Assembly (NCBI RefSeq): GCF_000422405.1
Contig: NZ_AULS01000001.1
Coordinates: 372,001 to 436,000, forward strand
Direction of reading: 5' to 3'
DNA: 64,000 bases
From: Microbacterium luticocti DSM 19459
GTDB taxonomy: Bacteria > Actinomycetota > Actinomycetes > Actinomycetales > Microbacteriaceae
The position numbers and the translations under genes are program-made. Below the pieces are notes generated by a model that did no database searches, had not been told where the DNA came from, and worked only from the letters and a program-made list of their open reading frames with translations. Positions 33,434 through 42,177 of this stretch are shown one piece after another. Position 1 is the stretch's first letter, and each line of letters begins with the position of its first letter.

Positions 33434-34989
33434 CCCACGTCGTGGTGGTCGGCAGCGGCATCGCCGGGATCACCGCGGCGCTGCACGCGCAGGCCGCCGG
33501 GTGCGAGGTGACCCTTGTGACCAAGCGTGGGCTCGCCGACGCGAACACCACGTGCGCGCAGGGCGGCATCGCGGCGGTCACCGACGCATCCGACGACGTC
33601 GAGCTGCACCTGCGCGACACGCTGGCCGCCGGGGCGGGAGCGGGCGACGCGGCGGCCGTGCGGGTGCTGGTGACCGAGGCGCCGGCACGCGTCTCCGAGC
33701 TGGTGGCGGCGGGCGTCGCGTTCGACCGCGACGACCACGGCGCGCTCGCGCGGGGGCTCGAGGCCGCGCATTCGCGGGCACGGGTGTTGCACGCGGGCGG
33801 GGATGCCACCGGCCGCGCCATCGAGAACGCCCTGCTCGCACGGCTGCGCGAGAGCGACGTGCGGGTGCTCGAGCACGCGTTCCTCGTCGACCTGGTCGTC
33901 GGTGCCGGCCGCGTCACCGGCGTGGAACTGCTGATCGCCGGCTGCCGCGGGATCCTCCCGGCCGACGCCGTCGTGCTCGCCACCGGCGGCGCGGGACAGC
34001 TGTATGCGCGCACCACGAACCCGGCGGTGGCCACCGGCGACGGCATCGCTGCGGCGATCCGGGCGGGAGCGGCGGTCGCCGACCTGGAGTTCGTGCAGTT
34101 CCACCCCACGGTGCTCGTGGGTACGGCCGAGGCCACGGCAGGTTTCCCGCCCGACGGCGGGGCGGCCGGCACGCCGTTCCTGATCTCTGAGGCGGTGCGC
34201 GGCGAGGGCGCCGTGATCGTGGACGAGGACGGCCGCCGTTTTCTGTACGACACACACCGCGACGGCGAGCTCGCCCCTCGCGACGTGGTGGCCCGCGCCA
34301 TCGCCGCACGGATGGCCGATCAGGGCGGTCGACCGGTGCTGCTGGATGCCCGGGCACTGGGACCGCTCACCCTCGGTGAGCGCTTTCCCACCATCGACGC
34401 CGTCGTGCGCGAGCGCGGCTGGGACTGGTCGCGCGAGCCGGTCCCGATCTCGCCGGCCGCGCACTACCTGATGGGTGGGGTGCGCACCGACCTCGACGGA
34501 CGTACGTCGCTGCCCGGACTGTACGCGGCGGGCGAGACCGCGTGCACCGGCGTGCACGGCGCGAACCGGCTCGCCTCGAACTCGCTGCTCGAGGCGGCCG
34601 TGTTCGGCGCGCGCGCCGGCGCCGCCGCCGCCGGCGACACTGCTCGCGCATGGCCGGCCGCCCTCGGCGGGCAGGCCGTGGCCACCGACCGTGTCGACAC
34701 CGACACCCCCGCGGGCCCCGACGCGCCGACGTTCTCGCGCACCGCCCTGCAGCACCTGATGTGGGCCGACGCCGGCCTGCAACGGGATGCCGCGGGCCTG
34801 CGCCGCGCCGCCGCCACGCTCGCCGCGTGGGCCGCGACGCCGCGCGAGCCGCGCACGGTCGGCGAACTCGAGGACGAGAACCTGCTCGTGCTCGCGCGCG
34901 CGGTGGTGGCCGCGGCATCCACCCGTCTCACCTCGCTGGGTGCGCACCACCGCACCGACGAGGCCGCCCTGCTCGTGGAGGCCCGCTGA
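33430..34989 (+). CDS. nadB: L-aspartate oxidase
   Basis: The 519-residue flavoprotein oxidises L-aspartate to iminoaspartate for NadA. The FAD-binding start VVVGSGIAGITAALHA, the ATGGAGQLYARTTNP block, QFHPTVL, ISEAVRGEGAVIVDEDG and SPAAHYLMGGVRTDLDG follow the succinate dehydrogenase/aspartate oxidase family. ATG 33430 gives MTHVVVVGSG and overlaps the nadA stop; five extra codons upstream (from 33415) are unlikely. The C-terminal helical domain is present. Confidence 0.95.
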   Translation: MTHVVVVGSGIAGITAALHAQAAGCEVTLVTKRGLADANTTCAQGGIAAVTDASDDVELHLRDTLAAGAGAGDAAAVRVLVTEAPARVSELVAAGVAFDRDDHGALARGLEAAHSRARVLHAGGDATGRAIENALLARLRESDVRVLEHAFLVDLVVGAGRVTGVELLIAGCRGILPADAVVLATGGAGQLYARTTNPAVATGDGIAAAIRAGAAVADLEFVQFHPTVLVGTAEATAGFPPDGGAAGTPFLISEAVRGEGAVIVDEDGRRFLYDTHRDGELAPRDVVARAIAARMADQGGRPVLLDARALGPLTLGERFPTIDAVVRERGWDWSREPVPISPAAHYLMGGVRTDLDGRTSLPGLYAAGETACTGVHGANRLASNSLLEAAVFGARAGAAAAGDTARAWPAALGGQAVATDRVDTDTPAGPDAPTFSRTALQHLMWADAGLQRDAAGLRRAAATLAAWAATPREPRTVGELEDENLLVLARAVVAAASTRLTSLGAHHRTDEAALLVEAR

Positions 34990-35879
34990 TGCTCACCCGT
35001 ACCGAGATCGACCGTGTCGTGTCGGCCGCGCTCGTCGAAGACGCACCCTGGGGTGATGTCACCGGCGACGCGCTCATTCCGGCGGAGGCGACCGCCACCG
35101 CGGACCTCGTCGCCCGGGAACCGGGCGTGCTGTCGGGCATCGACGTGTTCACGGCGGCGTTCCGGCTCACCGACCCGGCGACCACGGTCACCGCGCACCT
35201 CGCCGACGGCGACCGGTTCGAGTCCGGCGACCTGCTCGCCTCGGTGTCCGGCCCGGCGCGTGCGGTGCTGGCCGCCGAGCGTGTCGGCCTGAACTTCGTG
35301 CAGCGGATGAGCGGCATCGCCACCCTGACCGCCCGCTACGTCGCCGAGGTGGCGGGCACCGGCGTGCGCATCGTCGACACCCGCAAGACGACGCCGGGGC
35401 TGCGGGCGTTCGAGAAGCACGCGGTGCGCTGCGGCGGCGGACACAACCATCGGTTCTCGCTGTCGGACGCTGCGATGGCCAAAGACAACCACCTCGGGGT
35501 GCTCACCGCACAGGGACTGAGCGTGACCGAGGCGCTGCGTCAGGCCCGGCAGCGACTGCCGCACACCGTGCACCTCGAGGTCGAGGTCGACCGGCTCGAC
35601 CAGATCGAGCCGGTGCTGGACGCCGGCATCGACACGATCATGCTCGACAACTTCTCGATCGACGACCTGCGCTCAGGCGTCGCACTGGTCGCCGGCCGTG
35701 CGATCGTCGAAGCCTCAGGCGGGGTGAGCCTCGACACGGTGCGGGCGATCGCCGCCACCGGGGTCGACGTGATCTCGGTCGGCGCGCTCACCCACGGCGC
35801 CCGCGCACTCGACCTCGGCCTGGATCTGCGCATCGGCCTGCCCGGCGATCTGCGCATCGGCCTGCCCGGCGATCGCTGA
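34989..35879 (+). CDS. nadC: Nicotinate-nucleotide diphosphorylase (carboxylating)
   Basis: The 296-residue quinolinate phosphoribosyltransferase makes nicotinate mononucleotide from quinolinate and PRPP. Characteristic segments are EDAPWGDVTGDALIP, FVQRMSGIATLTARYV, VDTRKTTPGLRAFEKHAVRCGG, AKDNHL and VEVDRLDQ. Start and nadB stop overlap as TGATG. The C-terminus is odd: the eight residues LRIGLPGD occur twice in a row because of a 24-bp DNA duplication, extending the protein beyond its natural end. Confidence 0.95.
   Translation: MLTRTEIDRVVSAALVEDAPWGDVTGDALIPAEATATADLVAREPGVLSGIDVFTAAFRLTDPATTVTAHLADGDRFESGDLLASVSGPARAVLAAERVGLNFVQRMSGIATLTARYVAEVAGTGVRIVDTRKTTPGLRAFEKHAVRCGGGHNHRFSLSDAAMAKDNHLGVLTAQGLSVTEALRQARQRLPHTVHLEVEVDRLDQIEPVLDAGIDTIMLDNFSIDDLRSGVALVAGRAIVEASGGVSLDTVRAIAATGVDVISVGALTHGARALDLGLDLRIGLPGDLRIGLPGDR
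35826..35873 (+). repeat. 24-bp perfect tandem duplication at the end of nadC
   Basis: ctgcgcatcggcctgcccgg plus gcgat is present twice without mismatch (35826-35849 and 35850-35873). It keeps frame and adds eight residues just before the stop. Confidence 0.95.
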
Positions 35880-37012
35880 TGTTGTATCTCGACAACGCCG
35901 CGACGACCCCGGTGCGCCGCGAGGTGCTGCAGGCGATGACCCCGTACCTGACCGGCGTGTTCGGCAACCCGTCCAGCCACCACACCGTGGGCGAGGCGGC
36001 GGCATCTGCGCTCGCCGACGCCCGCGCGCGGGTGGCCCGGGTGCTGGGGATGCGCGCCGGCGACGTCGTGTTCACCTCGGGCGGCACCGAGGCCGACAAC
36101 CTCGCGGTCAAGGGCATCGCGGTGGCGGCGATGCTCGCCCGCGGCGCCCGGCACCTGGTGACCCTGCCGATCGAGCACGAGGCGATCCTGGCGTCGGCCG
36201 ACTATCTGGCGCGGGTGCACGGGTTCACGATGACCCTCGTCCCGGTGGACGGCACCGGCCGGGTCGACCCGGACGCGATCGCCGCCGCCCTGCGCGACGA
36301 CACCGCGCTGGTGTCGGTGGGCTACGCCAACAACGAGGTCGGCACGGTGCAGGATGTCGCGGCCATCGCGACGGTGTGCCGGGCCCGCGGCATCCCGTTG
36401 CACCTCGACGCGGTGCAGGCGGCCGGCTGGCTGGAGCTTCACGGCACCGGTGCCGACGCGATCTCGATCGCCGGGCACAAGATCGGCGCACCCAAGGGCA
36501 CCGGGGCGCTCGCGGTGCGCGGCCGCATCCCACTGGAGCCGCTGCTGCACGGCGGCGGACAGGAGCGGGGCCGCCGCAGCGGCACCGAGGACGTCGCCGG
36601 CGCCGTGGCCCTGGCGACGGCGCTCGAGCTGGCCGAGGCCGAGCGCGAGGCGGATGCCGCGGCCGTCGCCGCGATCCGCGACGCGTTCATCGCGCGGGTG
36701 GTGCAGGCGGTGCCGCAGGCGCGGCTGACCGGCCACCCGGTGCATCGCCTTCCGGGCACGGCGTCGTTCACGTTCGCCGGCACCAGCGGTGAGGCGGTGC
36801 TGCTCGAACTGGAGCGGCGGGGCGTGGTGTCGTCCTCGGGGTCGGCGTGCGCGGCGGGCGCCGACGAGCCCTCGCACGTACTGCTGGCGATGGGCGTCGA
36901 CCCCGAGACCGCGCAGACGGCGGTGCGGTTCACGTTCGGCCACGGGCTGCGCGGCGATCTGGATGCCGTCGCCGACGCGGTCGCGGCATCCGTCGCCGCC
37001 GTCACCGGCTGA
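35879..37012 (+). CDS. Cysteine desulfurase (NifS/IscS type)
   Basis: The 377-residue PLP enzyme mobilises sulfur from cysteine. The PLP Lys is in SIAGHKIGAPKGTGAL (near residue 203) and the catalytic Cys in SSSGSACAAG (near 323), the short-loop arrangement of group I enzymes. It starts MLYLDNAATTPV at ATG 35879, overlapping the nadC stop. Co-transcription with nadABC implies a dedicated role in building the NadA iron-sulfur cluster, as known for NifS-like genes in NAD operons. Its 3' end is caught in a 43-bp tandem duplication. Confidence 0.93.
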   Translation: MLYLDNAATTPVRREVLQAMTPYLTGVFGNPSSHHTVGEAAASALADARARVARVLGMRAGDVVFTSGGTEADNLAVKGIAVAAMLARGARHLVTLPIEHEAILASADYLARVHGFTMTLVPVDGTGRVDPDAIAAALRDDTALVSVGYANNEVGTVQDVAAIATVCRARGIPLHLDAVQAAGWLELHGTGADAISIAGHKIGAPKGTGALAVRGRIPLEPLLHGGGQERGRRSGTEDVAGAVALATALELAEAEREADAAAVAAIRDAFIARVVQAVPQARLTGHPVHRLPGTASFTFAGTSGEAVLLELERRGVVSSSGSACAAGADEPSHVLLAMGVDPETAQTAVRFTFGHGLRGDLDAVADAVAASVAAVTG

Positions 37013-37069
37013 CGCTCACGCCGGCGCCGCATCCGTCGCCGCCGTCACCAGCTGACGCTCACGCCGGCC
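36986..37069. repeat. 43-bp tandem duplication spanning the stop of the desulfurase gene
   Basis: gcatccgtcgccgccgtcac and the following bases through ctgacgctcacgccgg occur at 36986-37028 and again at 37029-37069, with one mismatch. The unit contains the TGA of the desulfurase and, in its second copy, the stop of the convergent ABC exporter gene (37059-37061). Confidence 0.9.
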
Positions 37070-38981
37070 CGGCCCCGGGCGCACCGGGCGCGCCGCCCTC
37101 GGCCTCGGCTTCCGCCTCGAGCACGCGGGAGGCGGCCACCTGCTGGGCGGCCAGCTGCGCGTACAGACCGCCGCGCGCCAACAGCTCGGCGTGGGTGCCC
37201 GACTCCACGATCCGCCCGGCGTCGACGACGTGGATGAGGTCGGCGCCCAGCACCGTCGACAGCCGGTGCGCGATGGTGAGCGTGGTGCGGCCATGCGCAG
37301 CCGCGTCCAGCGCCTCCTGCACGACCCGCTCCGACACGGTGTCGAGCGCCGAGGTGGCCTCGTCCAACAGCAGCACCGGCGGGTCCTTCAGCAGCACGCG
37401 CGCGATCGCGATGCGCTGCTTCTCGCCACCCGAGAGCCGGTAGCCGCGCTCCCCCACCACGGTGTCGTAGCCGCGCTCGAAGCCGGCGATGATGTGGTGG
37501 ATGTTGGCGGCCCGACACGCCTGCTCCAGCTCCGCGTCGGTCGCGTCGGGCTTCGCGTACCGCAGGTTCTCGCGGATCGTGGCGTGGAACAGGTAGGTCT
37601 CCTGCGACACGATGCCGACGTGGTCGACGATCGACTCGTGCCGCAGCGTGCGCACGTCGGCCCCGGCGAACAGCACCGAGCCGCCGGATGCCTCGTACAG
37701 GCGCGGCGTCAGGTAGAGGATCGTGGTCTTGCCCGCCCCCGACGGGCCGACGAAGGCGACGTGCTGCCCGGGCTCGGCCACGAACGAGACGCCGCCCAGG
37801 GTGGGCCGGGAGTCGGTCGCGGCGTCCGGGTACCGGAACACCACGTCGCGGAACTCGACCCGGCCGACCGGCCCGGGCGCGGCGGCGACGTCGATCGCGT
37901 CGGGCGCGTCGCCGATCGCGGGCACGAGGTCGAGGTACTCGAAGATGCGGGCGAACACCGCGCTCGAGGTCTGCAGGTCGAGGGCCACGCGCATGAGGCC
38001 CATGAGCGGCTGCAGCAGGCGCGCCTGCACCGTGGTGAACGCGACGATGGTGCCGGCCGTGATGGCGCCGGTGCCGCCGGCCACCAGATACCCGGCCACC
38101 AGGTAGATGACCGCCGGCACGCTCGCCATCAGCACCTGCACCAGTGCGAAGAACCCCTGACCGCTCATCGCCCGGCGCACCTGCAGCCGCACCTGGTTGC
38201 GGTTCTCTTCGGCATACCGCGCCGACTCGGTGCGCTGCCGGTTGAACGACTTCGACAGCAGGATGCCCGAGACGCTCAGCGTCTCCTGCGTGATCGCGGT
38301 CAGCTCCGACAGCGACTCCTGGGTCTGACTCGCGATGCGTGCCCGCACCTGCCCGACCCGCCGCTGCACGACCGCGAGGATCGGCATGAGCACCACCGCG
38401 ATGATCGTGAGTCGCCAGTCGATGAGGATCATCGCGACCAGCGAGGCGATCACGGTGACGACATTGCCGAGGATGCTCGTGACGGTGTTGGTGAGCACGC
38501 CCGACACGGCGCCCACGTCGTTCTGCAGACGCGACTGGATGACCCCGGTCTTGGTGCGGGTGAAAAAGCCCAGTTCCATCGCCTGCAGGTGGTCGAACAG
38601 CCGTACCCGCAGATCGCCGGTGACCGAGTTGCCGACCGTGGCGGTCAGCCAGGTCTGACCCAGCCCGATGCCGGCCGACAGCAGGAACAGGCCGACCATG
38701 GCCAGCACCAACCGCACCAGCAGCGACAGGTCGGGTCCGCCGCCTGACAGCGGGAACAGTGCGTCGTCGAACACCCGCTGCACGAGCAGCGGCGGGATGA
38801 CGGCGACGCCGGCGCCGGCGACCACGAGAACGACGGTGGTCACGAGCTTTCCGCGGTAGGGGCGGAACAGTGCCGCCACCCGGGCTCCCAAGTGCGGGAT
38901 GGGCGGGGCCGAGGCGTTCAGACGGCGCTGGGCCGCGGCATCCACCCCCCGGAACCCGGTGCCGCGGGCGTTCATGCTCAT
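37059..38981 (-). CDS. ABC multidrug/lipid exporter, fused permease-ATPase
   Basis: The 640-residue half-transporter (MdlB/MsbA-like) has six helices in residues 35-340 and an ATPase domain in 370-615 with Walker A GPSGAGKTT, signature RLSGGEKQR, Walker B PPVLLLDEATSAL and the H-loop AHRLSTV. Half-transporters of this kind act as dimers; the substrate is unknown. The ATG 38981 gives MSMNARGTGFRG; the second Met is equally possible. The C-terminus is Ala/Glu/Gly-rich. It is convergent with the nad operon. Confidence 0.92.
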   Translation of the reverse strand: MSMNARGTGFRGVDAAAQRRLNASAPPIPHLGARVAALFRPYRGKLVTTVVLVVAGAGVAVIPPLLVQRVFDDALFPLSGGGPDLSLLVRLVLAMVGLFLLSAGIGLGQTWLTATVGNSVTGDLRVRLFDHLQAMELGFFTRTKTGVIQSRLQNDVGAVSGVLTNTVTSILGNVVTVIASLVAMILIDWRLTIIAVVLMPILAVVQRRVGQVRARIASQTQESLSELTAITQETLSVSGILLSKSFNRQRTESARYAEENRNQVRLQVRRAMSGQGFFALVQVLMASVPAVIYLVAGYLVAGGTGAITAGTIVAFTTVQARLLQPLMGLMRVALDLQTSSAVFARIFEYLDLVPAIGDAPDAIDVAAAPGPVGRVEFRDVVFRYPDAATDSRPTLGGVSFVAEPGQHVAFVGPSGAGKTTILYLTPRLYEASGGSVLFAGADVRTLRHESIVDHVGIVSQETYLFHATIRENLRYAKPDATDAELEQACRAANIHHIIAGFERGYDTVVGERGYRLSGGEKQRIAIARVLLKDPPVLLLDEATSALDTVSERVVQEALDAAAHGRTTLTIAHRLSTVLGADLIHVVDAGRIVESGTHAELLARGGLYAQLAAQQVAASRVLEAEAEAEGGAPGAPGAGPA

Positions 38982-38991
38982 CGCGCGGACC

Positions 38992-39630
38992 TCACAGTCC
39001 GGCGAGCAGATTGATCACGGTGCCCAGGATGACCGCGCCGAACAGGTAGCCGAGCATCGACTGCGCGATGATCACCCGGCGGATCCGGTTGGTCGTCACG
39101 TTGGTGTCGGCCACCTGATAGGTCAGCCCCACCCCGAAGGCGATGTACGCGAAGTCGGTGTAGGTGGGGTCGTCGTCCTGGTTGAACACGATGCCGCCGA
39201 CCGGCTCGCCGTAATAGGCGTCGGCGAGCCGCAGCAGGTAGACGGTCTGGATCAGCAACCACGACGCCGCGACACTGACCAGCGCGATCCCCGCCAGCAC
39301 GAACGCGGCCACGCCGTGCGCCTGCCGGGTCTCGGTGAGCACCGCCACCACCGCGCCGATGCTCACCACGCTGCCGAGGATCGCGATGATGTGGCTGGCG
39401 CGCCGGCCGGGGTCTTCGCGCAGGGCGTGCGTGCGGGTCTGGTCGGCGTCCATCGGCCACACGATGGCGAGCGACCACACCGCGGCGACCAGCGCGAGCG
39501 CGGTCCACCCGCCGAGCAGTCCCGCCGCGACGCCGACCACCGGTGTCACCACGACGCCGACCACGATCCCGACGACGACGGCGATCGCCCCGCGCACCGC
39601 GATGGGCAGCCGAATCCGCGCTCGTGCCAT
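38992..39630 (-). CDS. DUF1345 family membrane protein
   Basis: A 212-residue protein with about five membrane segments. The motif DDDPTYTDFAYIAFGVGLTYQVADT with TNRIRRVIIAQSMLGYLFG near the C-terminus is the hallmark of DUF1345, a family of unknown function. The start ATG 39630 is supported by the first helix beginning at residue 9. It lies 10 bases before the exporter gene start and is probably co-transcribed with it. Confidence 0.88.
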   Translation of the reverse strand: MARARIRLPIAVRGAIAVVVGIVVGVVVTPVVGVAAGLLGGWTALALVAAVWSLAIVWPMDADQTRTHALREDPGRRASHIIAILGSVVSIGAVVAVLTETRQAHGVAAFVLAGIALVSVAASWLLIQTVYLLRLADAYYGEPVGGIVFNQDDDPTYTDFAYIAFGVGLTYQVADTNVTTNRIRRVIIAQSMLGYLFGAVILGTVINLLAGL

Positions 39631-39680
39631 GCCGGAATCCTCTCGCACCCGGACGGGAATGCCGTGTCCGACCTGCCGGT

Positions 39681-39686
39681 TATGCT
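39681..39686 (+). promoter_or_regulatory. -10 box of the MFS pump gene
   Basis: TATGCT within ggttatgctgaggg, giving an ~75-base leader before ATG 39767. The decamer TATGCTGAGG is shared with the gcv promoter. Confidence 0.35.
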
Positions 39687-39766
39687 GAGGGTTCCTTCTG
39701 CGGCGCCCTAGTTCTCGCGTCGCCGGATCACCACGTCTTCCGCGCCCTTTCGCCTCAGGAGTCCGC

Positions 39767-41233
39767 ATGGCCGACACCGACCTGACCGGCATCCCCCGTA
39801 CGGCAACGGGGATCGACCGTGACGCCGGACGGGTGATCTGGCTGCTGCTGGCGGCCGCGTTCGTCGCGATCCTCAACGAGACGACGATGGGTGTGGCGAT
39901 CCCGCACCTGATCGGCGACCTCGGCATCACCGGCGTGCAGGCGCAGTGGCTGACCACCGCGTTCATGTTGACGATGGCGGTGGTGATCCCGGTGACCGGG
40001 TTCTTGCTGCGGCGGTTCACCACCCGGGCCGTGTTCCTGGCCGCGATGTCGCTGTTCTCGCTGGGCACGCTGCTCGCGCTTCTCTCACCCGGGTTCGGGA
40101 TGCTGTTGGTGGCGCGCGTCGTGCAGGCGTCGGGCACGGCGATCATGATGCCGCTGCTGATGACGACCCTGATGACGGTGGTGCCGCCGGCCTCACGCGG
40201 GCGGATGATGGGCCGGGTCAGCATCGTGATGTCGCTGGCCCCGGCGATCGGACCGACCCTGTCGGGGTTCTTGTTGAACACGCTCTCGTGGCGGTGGAAC
40301 TTCGCGGTGGTGCTGCCGATCGCGCTGATCGCGCTGGCCGGGGGCGCGCGATGGATGCGCAACGTGGGCGAGCGCACGCGCGCGCCGATCGACGTGCCGT
40401 CGATCGTGCTGTCGGGATTCGGCTTCGGTGGGCTCGTCTACGGCTTGAGTCAGATCGGGGCCACCTCGCAGTCCGGGCAGACGCTGAGCCCGGTGCCGAT
40501 GATCGTCTCGCTGGCGATCGGGGTGGTGGCCCTGGCCGTGTTCCTGTGGCGACAGGTGCGCCTGCAGCGTGCCGACGACGCACTGCTGGATGTGCGGGTG
40601 TTCGCCTCGCCGAACTTCTCGCTGTCGATCGCGCAGATGGCTGTGCTGTCGTTCGCGTTCTTCGGGGCGATCACGGTGCTGCCGCTGTACCTGCAGAAGG
40701 TGCACGGGCTCGACCCGCTGAGCTCGGGGCTGATCCTGCTGCCCGGGGCGCTGGCCATGGGCCTGGGCGGACCGCCGATCGGGCGGGTGTACGACCGTTG
40801 GGGCACGCGCGTGCTGCTGGTGCCCGGCTCGGTCATCGCCGCCGGCGCGCTCTGGGTGTACACGACGCTCACCGACACGACACCGATCTGGCTGATCGCC
40901 GTGGTGCAGACCGTGCTGTCGATCGGCCTGGCGCTGTCGTTCACGCCACTGTTCACGGCATCCCTCGCCTCGCTGACGCCGCGGTTCTATTCGTACGGCA
41001 GCGCGGTGCTGGGCACGGTGCAGCAGGTCGCCGGCGCCGCCGGCATCGCGGTGATGGTCGCGGTGTTCTCGGCCGTGTCGGCCGCGCAGGGCGCCGCACC
41101 GGGCGAGTTCACCGCGGGTGGCGCGCAGACGGCGTTCCTGGTGGCTGCGGTGGTATCGCTGCCACTGATCGCCGGCGCGGCGTTCATCCGCAAACCGGCA
41201 GACGACGTCGAGGATGCCGCGGACCGGCTCTGA
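39767..41233 (+). CDS. MFS drug efflux pump, DHA2 (EmrB/QacA) family
   Basis: The 488-residue proton-driven exporter has about 14 membrane segments. ILNETTMGVAIPHLIGDLGIT and QWLTTAFMLTMAVVIPVTGFLLRR are the conserved helix 1-2 region, and GPTLSGFLLNTLSWRWNF is the family motif C region. CAGGAGTCCGC precedes the ATG. It ends three bases before the convergent stop of the small Cys-rich gene. No regulator is adjacent, so the inducing compound is unknown. Confidence 0.92.
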   Translation: MADTDLTGIPRTATGIDRDAGRVIWLLLAAAFVAILNETTMGVAIPHLIGDLGITGVQAQWLTTAFMLTMAVVIPVTGFLLRRFTTRAVFLAAMSLFSLGTLLALLSPGFGMLLVARVVQASGTAIMMPLLMTTLMTVVPPASRGRMMGRVSIVMSLAPAIGPTLSGFLLNTLSWRWNFAVVLPIALIALAGGARWMRNVGERTRAPIDVPSIVLSGFGFGGLVYGLSQIGATSQSGQTLSPVPMIVSLAIGVVALAVFLWRQVRLQRADDALLDVRVFASPNFSLSIAQMAVLSFAFFGAITVLPLYLQKVHGLDPLSSGLILLPGALAMGLGGPPIGRVYDRWGTRVLLVPGSVIAAGALWVYTTLTDTTPIWLIAVVQTVLSIGLALSFTPLFTASLASLTPRFYSYGSAVLGTVQQVAGAAGIAVMVAVFSAVSAAQGAAPGEFTAGGAQTAFLVAAVVSLPLIAGAAFIRKPADDVEDAADRL

Positions 41234-41236
41234 CGG

Positions 41237-41356
41237 TCAGTCGACCGTGCAGCAGCCTCCGCCGCAGCACGACGCGCCGTCCTCGACGACGGCGATGAGG
41301 TTCGCCTCGTCGGGGACGGGCTGCAGGGTCGGGGTGGGAAGGTTCGACGTGGCCAT
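41237..41356 (-). CDS. 39-residue Cys-rich microprotein
   Basis: I do not recognise a named family. The peptide starts MATSNLPTPTLQPVP, has a hydrophobic core segment (DEANLIAVVED) and ends GASCCGGGCCTVD. Two CC pairs around three glycines are suited to binding a soft metal or to disulfide formation. The ATG 41356 is preferred over the in-frame ATG 41365 because a TAGCAT -10 box lies seven bases upstream, and the upstream ATG would overlap that box. Codon usage is as in neighbouring genes. It converges on the MFS pump with a three-base gap. It could be a metallochaperone, a metallothionein-like peptide or a peptide-product precursor; none of these is proven. Confidence 0.7.
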   Translation of the reverse strand: MATSNLPTPTLQPVPDEANLIAVVEDGASCCGGGCCTVD

Positions 41357-41363
41357 GCGCTCC

Positions 41364-41369
41364 ATGCTA
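41364..41369 (-). promoter_or_regulatory. -10 box of the Cys-rich microprotein (leaderless)
   Basis: TAGCAT on the minus strand, seven bases before ATG 41356; it decides the start. Confidence 0.45.
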
Positions 41370-41440
41370 GCCCGCGGCCGGGCGGGCAGGGCCGACGCGC
41401 CTTCGCGTCACCAGCCGGAAGGCACGCGGGCGGCCCGTGT

Positions 41441-41938
41441 TCAGTCTTCCGGCGCGCCGATCCAGCGCGGCACCGCCGCCCGGTAACGGTCGTAACGGCG
41501 GCCGAACCGGCGTCGCAGCGCGGCCTCTTCGCGGGGCACCTGCACGCGGTCCATCACGGCCAGAAAGCCCGCGGCCGGCAGCACGGCGAGCACCGACCGC
41601 CGCCACAGCGCGTGGGCGAGAAGCAGCCCGGCCAGTGCCAGGTAGACGGGGTTGCGACTGACGGCGAACGGCCCGTCGGCGACCAGCCGCCGCGTGCGCT
41701 CGGGATGCTCGGGATCGAGCGTCGTTCCCGCGCCGCGCAGCGCTCCCACTGCACGGCCGGCGAGGGCGACGCTGCCGGCGGCCACGGTGACGGATGCCAC
41801 CGCCGACACCGGCTTCGGCCGTCGGCGCCCGGCGACGATCAGCTGCAGCCCGGCGGCGACCGCCAGCCACACCGGCGGCGGCACCGCCGCCGCGCGAGAG
41901 AGGATCGTCGTCGCGTCGGTGTGGGAGCGCCTGGTCAT
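41441..41938 (-). CDS. Isoprenylcysteine carboxyl methyltransferase/PEMT-like membrane methyltransferase
   Basis: The 165-residue membrane protein has the ICMT/phospholipid-methyltransferase pattern: RRLVADGPFAVSRNPVYLALAG near residue 90 and VPREEAALRRRFGRRYDRYRA near 140, which form the SAM site in this family. Four hydrophobic segments are visible. The ATG 41938 has a TAGGCT box seven bases upstream. The natural substrate in bacteria is unknown. The upstream gap is filled by the 14-bp minisatellite. Confidence 0.85.
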   Translation of the reverse strand: MTRRSHTDATTILSRAAAVPPPVWLAVAAGLQLIVAGRRRPKPVSAVASVTVAAGSVALAGRAVGALRGAGTTLDPEHPERTRRLVADGPFAVSRNPVYLALAGLLLAHALWRRSVLAVLPAAGFLAVMDRVQVPREEAALRRRFGRRYDRYRAAVPRWIGAPED

Positions 41939-41945
41939 AGGCCCC

Positions 41946-41951
41946 AGCCTA
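41946..41951 (-). promoter_or_regulatory. -10 box of the ICMT-like gene (leaderless)
   Basis: TAGGCT on the minus strand followed by seven bases and ATG 41938. Confidence 0.42.
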
Positions 41952-41992
41952 CGACGCGCGCCGGCCGGCGGATCCGGGCGCACCGCAGGCGC

Positions 41993-42174
41993 CGGGTCGG
42001 GCGTACCGGGTCGAGCGCACCTGGCCGCACGAACCGGGTCGGGCGCACCGGGACGCGCGAACCGGGTCGGGCACACCGGGACGGGGACACCGGGTCGGGC
42101 GCACCGGGTCGGGCACACCGGGACGGGGACACTGGGACGGGGACACCTGGTTGGGCGCACCGGGTCGGGATCGC
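41993..42174. repeat. Minisatellite: thirteen 14-bp units
   Basis: Thirteen consecutive units of the form cgggtcgggcgcac fill exactly 182 bases with no length change; units differ mainly at positions 5, 9 and 10-11. It occupies nearly the whole gap between the ICMT-like start and the stop of the permease-prefix protein (42178). Because 14 is not a multiple of three, apparent reading frames through it are artefacts. Confidence 0.93.
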
Positions 42175-42177
42175 GGG

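Noticed and set aside
41993-42174. CRISPR array
   Set aside because: Units are only 14 bp, directly adjacent without unique spacers, and no cas gene is in the window.
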